64,000 nt of DNA. Source: Bacteroidota bacterium (GTDB lineage Bacteria > Bacteroidota > Bacteroidia > Cytophagales > Cyclobacteriaceae). Location of the stretch: positions 124,001 through 188,000 of the forward strand of contig JACOSO010000096.1 of NCBI GenBank assembly GCA_016178785.1. Direction: 5' to 3'. Within the stretch, counting starts at the first letter, position 1. The number at the start of each line of letters is the position of its first letter. The notes under the pieces were generated by a model. That model saw nothing but the letters and a program-made list of their open reading frames with translations. It did no database searches and was not told where the DNA came from. The position numbers were made by a program, and so were the translations under genes. This document shows positions 46,983 to 54,180 of this stretch, one piece after another.

Positions 46983-48359
46983 CTAAAACGCGACTTGATA
47001 TTGAATTACAAATTCTCCGAGGCGAGAGGTCTGTACTAAATCTCCGCCACTGTTAGCCGAAAAGTAGGGTCGGTTTTGATAATTGAATGTGATCTTTGAA
47101 TTATTCCCATAAATCAACCAATTCACCCCGATGTCAAAGACATACATGGCATCCTTCAATCGATCATATTGGGAATACTGTAAATCAAAGAAAGGTTGCA
47201 GCGTGCCTTGATCTCCTAATAATCTGTTTTTGAATTTATAACCCGCCTGAAAGTACCCGATGTTCCCTGTGCCCAAGTAAGGAAACGCATTTCCGTAGTT
47301 TGTCTTATCAAATGCACTTGATGTAGGAGACGATGATACGGCTTTCGATGGCCCCGAGGTTGGATTATCAGCACCAGTCACTTTTATGAAATTATACCCG
47401 AAATTATAGCTGGAATAACTCGCATAAACTGATAAAGCCGTTCCTTTTTCTTTGTTGATAGGTGCATCATAAAATACATCAAGCGCCAATAGTTTAATAT
47501 CCTGGTTTACGGTGTCTTTTGTGATCAAGTCTGAATAATGGAACATTCCCTTTTTCTGGTTGTAAAATCCTGCGCCTATGTTAAAGATTTTTTTCTTTCC
47601 GAGATAACTCCCCGGAGTGCCCGGACCGAAATTACTTTCCTGATCCAAAAACTGGTACATAAGGTAGCCTTGATAAACCAAATTTGGGGGAAGCGTGGAA
47701 AATGAAGAATTAGAGTTAATCGATTCCGTGCCAGAGCCCGAAGCAGTTTGAATCACAAATGGTTTCCCTATTGAAACCCTATAATCCAGTTTACCTAATT
47801 TTCCCTTCGCATACACACCAAGCCTTCGCACAAATTGGTCGTACGTGTCGTTCGTGACTTCCTGATAACCTGGCGGATCGAGAACCATGATGTTCGGTAC
47901 CGAAATGTTGGAGAATCGAGAAGGACCATTCCAGCCGTTAAGACCTGCGCCAATAGAAAATTTCTTTTTGATCACCGCATAATCGGCAGTGATATCATGA
48001 AAGAAACTTCCCGTTTTGCGTGCCGAGAGATAATTCAAATTGTTTTGCCCGAACTGCACAAAGAAATTCACTCGATCAGTGAGTGCTCCGCTTAAAACAA
48101 ATCGAATTCGCCTGATGCTCATATCGGTAGTGTTGCTCTCAGGTGTGCCTTGAACGGTAGTTCCCGGGTTGTTTTGATTGTTCCTCATCCAAAATTGCCC
48201 GGCCATATTCAGGGTGATGAAGCGAGAGCTGTCTTTGCTGTCAATGTAATACCGAAGACCATTTTTTAACTTGTCAGGGAATTGAGCTAGCACTAGCTTG
48301 CACTGAAAAGTGATTAAGATAAGAAGTGCGATGAGAAATCTTCTATTGGTAATTAGCAT
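46983..48359 (-). CDS. Outer-membrane porin, phosphate-selective porin O/P type
   Basis: A 458-residue beta-barrel when started at the ATG giving MLITNRRFLIALLILITFQ; an earlier TTG adds two residues. The signal peptide ends near LVLAQ. The mature part has alternating barrel strands (FITLNMAGQFWMRNN, MSIRRIRFVLSGALTDRVNF, FSIGAGLNGWNGPSRF) and ends in a Phe (YQVAF), as barrels do. The start resembles OprO/OprP phosphate and polyphosphate porins. Phased 11-bp repeats directly upstream resemble Pho boxes, which would fit phosphate control. Confidence 0.82.
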   Translation of the reverse strand: MLITNRRFLIALLILITFQCKLVLAQFPDKLKNGLRYYIDSKDSSRFITLNMAGQFWMRNNQNNPGTTVQGTPESNTTDMSIRRIRFVLSGALTDRVNFFVQFGQNNLNYLSARKTGSFFHDITADYAVIKKKFSIGAGLNGWNGPSRFSNISVPNIMVLDPPGYQEVTNDTYDQFVRRLGVYAKGKLGKLDYRVSIGKPFVIQTASGSGTESINSNSSFSTLPPNLVYQGYLMYQFLDQESNFGPGTPGSYLGKKKIFNIGAGFYNQKKGMFHYSDLITKDTVNQDIKLLALDVFYDAPINKEKGTALSVYASYSSYNFGYNFIKVTGADNPTSGPSKAVSSSPTSSAFDKTNYGNAFPYLGTGNIGYFQAGYKFKNRLLGDQGTLQPFFDLQYSQYDRLKDAMYVFDIGVNWLIYGNNSKITFNYQNRPYFSANSGGDLVQTSRLGEFVIQYQVAF

Positions 48360-48386
48360 TGACAAGGAAATTTAATAGCGAATCAA

Positions 48387-48431
48387 TGTTAACTGAATGT
48401 TCCCATAATATTACCAATATATTAAGTTAAT
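48387..48431 (-). promoter_or_regulatory. Pho-box-like 11-bp phased repeats upstream of the porin gene
   Basis: On the minus strand the words GTTAAC, GGGAAC, GGTAAT and CTTAAT occur with their TAA/GAA cores exactly 11 bp apart (plus-strand positions 389, 400, 411, 422). A further TTAAC lies next to the last one. This periodicity is that of tandem half-sites for OmpR/PhoB-family activators. A TAAATTTC -7-like element lies between the array and the gene. Confidence 0.6.
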
Positions 48432-48490
48432 ACACATGGTCAAAGGAATCAACTTTTGGTCACCCGTGAAATTTTTGAATCGCTTTAAAA

Positions 48491-48521
48491 AAAGAAAAAG
48501 CACCTGATTTTATCAGATGCT
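48491..48521 (-). terminator. Terminator after the DUF2490 gene
   Basis: A 9-bp stem with one G-U pair (48499-48507 with 48513-48521) is followed on the minus strand by a long T-rich run. Confidence 0.8.
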
Positions 48522-48548
48522 TCTTCGATAAAAAAGCTCCTATGTAGA

Positions 48549-49562
48549 TTACTCCGAAACTTTCTTTTTCTTGAAAAACTGATGAAACTCATCGAAGATC
48601 ACATATATCGAGTATGCTACGTTGTTCTCTACGTTATTCTTGGCATAAGTTATGGAAGGGTCGTTGGGAAGGGTGCCTATATTATATTGAAACAAAGTTT
48701 GGTAGGTAATTCCCGCCTCAATCTTAATTGGGACAGCGCTTTTAAGTTTGTATCCAACCATGGCCACAAAACGGTTCTGGTTAAGCAACTTATTGTTGCC
48801 TACTCGCGGCCCCGTAGCAAGAAACAATTCATTCCATGTATTAATGTACCATGTGTTGTTTTCCACTTTCGTTTTTCCTTTCCCTAATGGAATTTGCAAC
48901 CTGGTTTGCCAGCGTATTCTTCCTATGTGGTTGTTGCCATAAAAGTTTGACGACTGATCGGCAATATCTGTGGGTGCAAAATCAAATCCTTTTCCAAAGT
49001 CAGACAAAGAATTATCGGCAGCTCTGCGCTGGCCCAAAAATCTAAATTCATATCTAAAACGGTTGACGAATTGTACTCTGCCAATGTTTTGGAACAAAGT
49101 TACCTGCGGGCAAATTCTAAACTCAGGAAAAACACTTTGTCCGGTTAAGACCTGGTCTTTATTGTAATAGATTGATGTTTCTTCTTTGGGATTCCAAGTC
49201 ACCCAGAAACCAACCGGAGAGAGTGAAAAGCGAACTACTTTGGGAACTGCCCAATAATGAACCCATGGCCTGAACACTTGCTGTTGAATCTCCTTGAAAG
49301 GACTGCTCGAGCCACCTTGAATAAAGCTGACATCTGATCCTCTTCGGTACTGATAATCCATTTGGTATTGCCAGCGTTGATTTTTTGAAATCGTACCTCC
49401 GAAATTAAATTCGGTCCAAAATGATTGCCGATGCACAAAGGCCCTTGGCTCAGTACCGAAATTCTGCACAGGCGATGCGGTTTGCGCCATCGAAGAGGTA
49501 ATGGCAAGTGCTGTTAAAACAAAGATTAAGAATTTGTTAGGCGATGCAGTATAATGGCTCAT
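48549..49562 (-). CDS. DUF2490-like outer-membrane protein
   Basis: A 337-residue exported protein with a signal peptide ending near SSMAQ. The pattern is barrel-like: FWTEFNFGGTISKNQRWQYQ at the start, repeated amphipathic strands with NRFRYEFRFLGQRR in the middle, and IYVIFDEFHQFFKKKK at the end. This matches DUF2490, a predicted outer-membrane family of unknown role. A textbook TAGTTTTG -7 element and phased repeats lie upstream, shared in style with the porin gene downstream, so the two are probably co-regulated. Confidence 0.78.
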   Translation of the reverse strand: MSHYTASPNKFLIFVLTALAITSSMAQTASPVQNFGTEPRAFVHRQSFWTEFNFGGTISKNQRWQYQMDYQYRRGSDVSFIQGGSSSPFKEIQQQVFRPWVHYWAVPKVVRFSLSPVGFWVTWNPKEETSIYYNKDQVLTGQSVFPEFRICPQVTLFQNIGRVQFVNRFRYEFRFLGQRRAADNSLSDFGKGFDFAPTDIADQSSNFYGNNHIGRIRWQTRLQIPLGKGKTKVENNTWYINTWNELFLATGPRVGNNKLLNQNRFVAMVGYKLKSAVPIKIEAGITYQTLFQYNIGTLPNDPSITYAKNNVENNVAYSIYVIFDEFHQFFKKKKVSE

Positions 49563-49578
49563 TGGCTTAATTTTTCCA

Positions 49579-49655
49579 CAAAACTACCTTGCCAATGTTA
49601 CCATAGTGTTACCTGTATATTATTGAATTAACATTTAGGTAAATGTTTAGTAACA
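49579..49655 (-). promoter_or_regulatory. Pho-box-like repeats and -7 element of the DUF2490 gene
   Basis: On the minus strand TAGTTTTG (plus-strand 49579-49586) is the -7 element. In place of a -33 TTTG there are two GGTAAC words exactly 11 bp apart (cores at 49598 and 49609). Further upstream are GTTAAT, TTTACC and GTTACT, also at 11-bp steps (49628, 49639, 49650). The layout is that of an activator-dependent promoter. Confidence 0.65.
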
Positions 49656-49729
49656 TCACTTGAGTGCTAAAATTTTAGACTGTCTCTTATGATTCTGCAC
49701 CAATGAGGGTGGCGCGAAATATTTATTAT

Positions 49730-49840
49730 TCAGTTTAAATTTTTTAAACTAACCGATGTTCCATTTTTCAATTCATCATTCGCTTTAAGAACCAATTCGT
49801 CTCCATCCATTAGTAGTTCACCGAAGATTTCAACCTTGTC
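49730..49840 (-). pseudogene. Remnant of an efflux periplasmic adaptor (C-terminal tail)
   Basis: A 36-codon open stretch in a different frame from tolC reads DKVEIFGELLMDGDELVLK and continues NDELKNGTSVSLKN before a stop. This matches the C-terminal tail of HlyD/RND-type adaptor proteins (typical form VEVFGDLKxGDxVVLxxxDxLxxG). No other part of the adaptor is present. It overlaps the last ten codons of tolC, so a deletion appears to have joined the two genes. Confidence 0.6.
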
Positions 49841-50937
49841 ACATCCGCTATTTGATTTTGCTTGCTCAGTTGAAGCTTTACTAAATTCATTTTTTCTTTT
49901 TCTGACTGGATCAATGCAGATTGAGCCCTGACTTGATGTCGAACAGTTGTAAATCTCAATAACGGAACACTGAGCACAAGGCCTGCTCCATAATTATATC
50001 GACTGAACGAAAGACCATCCGATGAATTGACAAATCCATCATATCGGATTCCTGAGCCACGTGCATTTCCCGTTCCCCAAAAAGATAACTTCGGATTTAA
50101 TGATCTCGCTAGAGACGTTTCCTCGGATTGGTTGATAGCTATCCTGCTCTTTGAAAGCGTGATCAAAGGATGTTCTTTGGTGACTGAATCAGATGTCACG
50201 ATCAGTTTTGGAAGAGTGGTGCAGAAGCTGCTATCAACATTATAATTATAATCTGTTGCACCAAGCATTTCTGATAAAAGAACTTTCTGTGTCTCGCGGA
50301 GTTTCTCAAAAGTCAGGAGTTCAATTTTCGCACGCGACAACTCAGCATTGAACAACGATGTATCAGTTCCGGGACGCAAATCACTTCGTGTCAGCGATTT
50401 TATAATTCTTGCGTTGTCTTCGGCCCGTTCAAGATTTTTAGAATATACCTTGACAAGTTCGTTTGTCAATACAACATCCAGGTATGCATTTGCCGTCCTG
50501 ATTTGATGCTGAAAAATTTCCTGCGATTCATCTGCTTCCTGATAAATCTGATAGGCTTTTGCTGATTCTATTTTCGCCTTCCGTTGTCCAAACGTAAACG
50601 GTTCCCAGTTCAGTAATAGACCACCCACACTTCCAAACACTCCATTGTAATTATTGGTAGCAGATGGAGGTCCGCTGATAGCAACAAAATTCTGACCTGT
50701 GGCCATCCCGGTGATATTGTTGTAAGTCGCATAGTTCAGTTGGTAAGCGGCATCCAATGAAGGGAGTGCCGAACTCTTCGTATAAGACACCATGTCCTTG
50801 CGAGCTTGAACATCAAATTTTTTGGCCTTCAGCAAAGGATAATTGGTTTCTGCCCGTTTCAATAATTCCTTGAAAGTTTGACCCTGACAGAAAAAGGTTA
50901 GGTATATCAAACACAAAATCAGAATACGTCTTTTCAT
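49810..50937 (-). CDS. TolC-family outer-membrane efflux protein, 3'-truncated
   Basis: A 375-residue protein with signal peptide MKRRILILCLIYLTFFCQGQ and TolC-type helical repeats (ELLKRAETNYPLLKAKKFDV, AYQIYQEADESQEIFQHQIRTANAYLDVV, LRPGTDTSLFNAELSRAKIEL). The family is usually 420-480 residues. Here the second repeat stops after about VKLQLSKQNQIADV, with no final helix pair, and the last codons overlap an adaptor-protein tail in another frame. The protein probably cannot form a normal trimeric channel. It is transcribed alone. Confidence 0.85.
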   Translation of the reverse strand: MKRRILILCLIYLTFFCQGQTFKELLKRAETNYPLLKAKKFDVQARKDMVSYTKSSALPSLDAAYQLNYATYNNITGMATGQNFVAISGPPSATNNYNGVFGSVGGLLLNWEPFTFGQRKAKIESAKAYQIYQEADESQEIFQHQIRTANAYLDVVLTNELVKVYSKNLERAEDNARIIKSLTRSDLRPGTDTSLFNAELSRAKIELLTFEKLRETQKVLLSEMLGATDYNYNVDSSFCTTLPKLIVTSDSVTKEHPLITLSKSRIAINQSEETSLARSLNPKLSFWGTGNARGSGIRYDGFVNSSDGLSFSRYNYGAGLVLSVPLLRFTTVRHQVRAQSALIQSEKEKMNLVKLQLSKQNQIADVTRLKSSVNY

Positions 50938-50999
50938 GTATTATTTATAGTTCTTTAGATCACATGCTTGAATGCTGCGCCACGCAGGCTTGGAATGGC

Positions 51000-51076
51000 C
51001 AAACCTATTACCATGCCTTTGGGCGAACTTTGTGCACAGCCATTTCACATAGTAATATACCCACTCTAGTGAAATG
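51000..51076 (-). promoter_or_regulatory. Possible tolC promoter and operator
   Basis: On the minus strand TAGGTTTG (plus-strand 51000-51007) matches the -7 consensus. Upstream, catttcacatag (51041-51052) and ctagtgaaatg (51066-51076) form an 11-bp inverted repeat with one bulge, placed where an activator or repressor could sit. Confidence 0.4.
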
Positions 51077-51161
51077 CACGATAAGCTTCAGGGGAAAGAT
51101 GTAATAGGTGCTAAAAAATCAATCGATAAAACTTGCTCTCATTACTTTCGCTGAGCAAATG

Positions 51162-51184
51162 AAAAAAGCCCCGCATTGCAGGGC
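51162..51184 (-). terminator. Terminator after the small basic protein gene
   Basis: A 7-bp stem (51168-51174 with 51178-51184, one G-U pair) and a 3-base loop precede a run of six T on the minus strand. Confidence 0.75.
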
Positions 51185-51214
51185 ACTGGATATTTATCTT
51201 GGTCAATTTCTTAG

Positions 51215-51463
51215 TTAGGCCGTGGCAAGCTCTTCGTGTTTTTCCTTTTTGCCATCGGCCCTCTTCTTCAAGCTGGCAATTTTCTTAAGCTCCTTTTTCA
51301 TTTGTTTGCCTACAAGCTTGGCTAATTTTTTAGAACTCTTTGCAATAAGCTTCTTCGTTTTTTTCTTTGGTTTTAAAACGCCCAGTGTCTGGATAGTTTG
51401 TTGTATCGAATCGGCTAAGTGCATCTTGATTTCTTTACTGCCCTTCACGACTAATTTTTCCAT
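51215..51463 (-). CDS. Small lysine-rich protein
   Basis: An 82-residue protein with a strongly basic Lys-rich body (KPKKKTKKLIAKSSKKLAKL and KKELKKIASLKKRADGKKEK) and an Asp/Ser-containing N-terminus. The composition is like small histone-like or ribosome-associated basic proteins, but I recognise no family. It has its own terminator and a free-standing position, which supports it being a real gene. Nucleic-acid binding is a guess from charge. Confidence 0.65.
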   Translation of the reverse strand: MEKLVVKGSKEIKMHLADSIQQTIQTLGVLKPKKKTKKLIAKSSKKLAKLVGKQMKKELKKIASLKKRADGKKEKHEELATA

Positions 51464-51669
51464 GAGTAAAATGATTAGGCAATAAAACTATTGCGCTAAG
51501 CGATCATTATCAAGTTTTCTAAAAAACTTAACATTAGCGTTATTTTCTAAGAATAAACTATCTGATTAGTAGTGCCTTACAGTATCCACATTTTATAAAC
51601 AGCATAATGTGGAAAAAAGAAGGGCAGCCCGCTGCACCCTTATTAAATATATAGTCGAGATCCTCAATA

Positions 51670-54099
51670 TTACTCGTACCTCAACGAATTTACCGGCTTT
51701 GCACTTGCCGCCTTCAAGGACTGATAACTGACCGTTAGTCCGGCAATAGCTATGGCTATAAAGGCGCTGCCAATAAAAATCATAGGCGAAAGTGCGATGC
51801 GGTAAGGAAAATCTGCAAGCCAGGAATTTGCCAGATACCAACCAATTCCTATAGCCGGGATCATCGCAATTAAAACTAAAATCATAAACTCCCTTGAAAG
51901 ATATACAGTCAATCCGCTAACCGATGCCCCCATCGCTTTGCGAATGCCAATTTCTTTGGTGCGTTGCTCGGTAGTAAATGCGGCCAATGCAAATAAACCA
52001 AGACATGCAATACTTATTGCTAATAATGAGAACACCGTAAAAATATCGCGCAGACGCTGTTCTGCTCTAAACAGTTTATCAAATCCTTCATCCATGAATG
52101 TAAATTCAAATGGCTCGCCAGTGGCATTCTGTCTCCAGAGTTTCTCGATCGATTCAGTAATCTGTTTTGAGCTGCCTTCGTAACGCACTAACAATTCTCT
52201 TCCTTCAGGTGCTAGTCGAACGATAATCGGGCGAACTTTGTCCTTCAGTGTTTCGAAATTAAAATCCTTAACAACGCCAATGATTTTTACTACTTCAGGC
52301 TTGCTCGGATCATTGGTATCGCTAAAGTCAAGCACCTCTTGACCGATAGGATTGCTCCAACCAAATTCCTTGGCGAATGCCTGATTGATCACAGCAGTTG
52401 AAGAATCGGTTTTGTAATCACGTGAAAAAAACCTTCCTGTCGACATCTTGAATTTCATTACATCCAGATGATCCCAGTCGGCTACATACCTTCCCGTAAG
52501 ATGATCAACCTTACCTCCTTTTTCACGAAATACGGTTGTGTTATTGACACCAGGAAATGAATTGTTGGTAAAGCTCACTGACTGAACACCGGCAAGGTTC
52601 TTTACTTCATTTCTAAATGCCATTTTATTTTTATCCAGACGGCCTGTGCCATGAATGATCAGTACATTATTTTTATCAAGGCCAAGGTCTTTGTCCTGCA
52701 TGAAGGTGAGCTGAAGATAAACCACGGCCGTGGCTACAATCAAAAGTGTTGATATTGCAAATTGAAATACTACCAGCGTACTGCGCACCCCCTTGCTTTT
52801 CATGCCTGCGCGAATTTTTCCTTTCACAACTTCCACGACATTAAAAGACGTGAGGTAGAACGCGGGATAACTCCCAGCCAGGAAGCCAACCACTAAAATC
52901 AGTATAAATGCTGCAACAAAAAATGAGGGTGTTGTCAATGCTGCGAGTGTAAGTTGCTTACCCGCCAATGTATTAAAGTATGGCAAAACCATGTAGCAAA
53001 AAGCCACCGCCAGAACAACCGCAATCAGACTAAAAATAAATGACTCTGACAAAAATTGCCCCATCAGTTGTGAGCGCAATGACCCCAACGTTTTACGAAG
53101 ACCAACTTCTTTAGCGCGACCAGCGGATTGCTCGGTAGATAAATTCATAAAGTTGATGCAAGCCAACAGCAAGATAAAAATACCTACGCCAGAAAAGATG
53201 TACACGTACCTGATATCACCAGCAGGCTCAACATCATCCTGAGCATACGGATGCAAGTGCGAATCCAAAAGAGGATAGATTTGATACGAATAAATTCCTC
53301 CTTGTTTTCTGAATTCAGAGAAATTCACACCTAAAAATTTCTCTAACTCCTTACCCACATATTTCTCGACAAGGTCTTCGAGTTTAGCATTAATTTCTTC
53401 TGTTTTTGTCAACGGGTTCTTCTGCACGTAAGTGTACATCCCATTGCTGGTCCAATTATTATTGCCCTGTGTAGTGTCGCGCAGAAGCGTTTCGTATGAC
53501 AAAACTGCATTGTATTTCAGGTGAGAATTACTCGGTGCTTCTTCGGCAACCCCCGTTACTTTAAATGCCTCTTTGTCATTGCCAATAATTAAAGTCTTTC
53601 CGAGAGGTGAACCATTAAAATATTTTTTAGCGAGTGCCTGAGTGATGACCACGCTCTTCGGCTCTTTTAACAAGGTCTCTCTATCGCCTTCAATCAGCTT
53701 AAAACTGAAAAACTTAAAGAAGTTAGAATCCGCATAGCAAACGTCCTTTTCGGTGAATATCTTTTCTTCATTTTTGAAAAGTATGCCTGATCCTCTGGCT
53801 ATAGGCAGAACCCGGGTCATGCTCTCCACACCGGGAATTTCATTTTTCATCGCTGGCCCAACTGGCAAGCTCGAGTTGGTAGTAAAAATTTCCTGGCCTG
53901 CAATTTTTCCATGCAGACCTACACGATAAATGTTTTGGGCATTGTCGTGAAATTTATCGTAACTCAATTCATCGGTTACATAAATAAATATCAGAAGGCA
54001 GCTGGCAATACCAACGGTTAAACCGAAAATATTGATGAGTGAAAAGAATTTGTGTTTGACCAGGTTGCGCAGGGCAACCGTGAAGTAATTTTTTAACAT
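51670..54099 (-). CDS. MacB-like ABC transporter permease (FtsX fold), copy 1
   Basis: An 809-residue permease: an N-terminal membrane span (FSLINIFGLTVGIASCLLIFIYV), a periplasmic MacB-type core domain, three spans near residues 290-430, then a second periplasmic region and three more spans near the C-terminus (FTTEQRTKEIGIRKAMGASV). The KEVGLRKTLGSLRSQLMGQF and KEIGIRKAMGA blocks are the FtsX-family coupling regions. Such proteins act with a LolD-type ATPase in efflux or in extracting envelope molecules. Copy 2 lies 81 bp upstream on the same strand. Confidence 0.92.
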   Translation of the reverse strand: MLKNYFTVALRNLVKHKFFSLINIFGLTVGIASCLLIFIYVTDELSYDKFHDNAQNIYRVGLHGKIAGQEIFTTNSSLPVGPAMKNEIPGVESMTRVLPIARGSGILFKNEEKIFTEKDVCYADSNFFKFFSFKLIEGDRETLLKEPKSVVITQALAKKYFNGSPLGKTLIIGNDKEAFKVTGVAEEAPSNSHLKYNAVLSYETLLRDTTQGNNNWTSNGMYTYVQKNPLTKTEEINAKLEDLVEKYVGKELEKFLGVNFSEFRKQGGIYSYQIYPLLDSHLHPYAQDDVEPAGDIRYVYIFSGVGIFILLLACINFMNLSTEQSAGRAKEVGLRKTLGSLRSQLMGQFLSESFIFSLIAVVLAVAFCYMVLPYFNTLAGKQLTLAALTTPSFFVAAFILILVVGFLAGSYPAFYLTSFNVVEVVKGKIRAGMKSKGVRSTLVVFQFAISTLLIVATAVVYLQLTFMQDKDLGLDKNNVLIIHGTGRLDKNKMAFRNEVKNLAGVQSVSFTNNSFPGVNNTTVFREKGGKVDHLTGRYVADWDHLDVMKFKMSTGRFFSRDYKTDSSTAVINQAFAKEFGWSNPIGQEVLDFSDTNDPSKPEVVKIIGVVKDFNFETLKDKVRPIIVRLAPEGRELLVRYEGSSKQITESIEKLWRQNATGEPFEFTFMDEGFDKLFRAEQRLRDIFTVFSLLAISIACLGLFALAAFTTEQRTKEIGIRKAMGASVSGLTVYLSREFMILVLIAMIPAIGIGWYLANSWLADFPYRIALSPMIFIGSAFIAIAIAGLTVSYQSLKAASAKPVNSLRYE

Positions 54100-54180
54100 A
54101 CCTCTAATGTGTTTTTTTGATTTTAATTAAAATTTTGGGAATTTTTTGATAAAGACTTCAACTTCTGCATTTATGTTACA

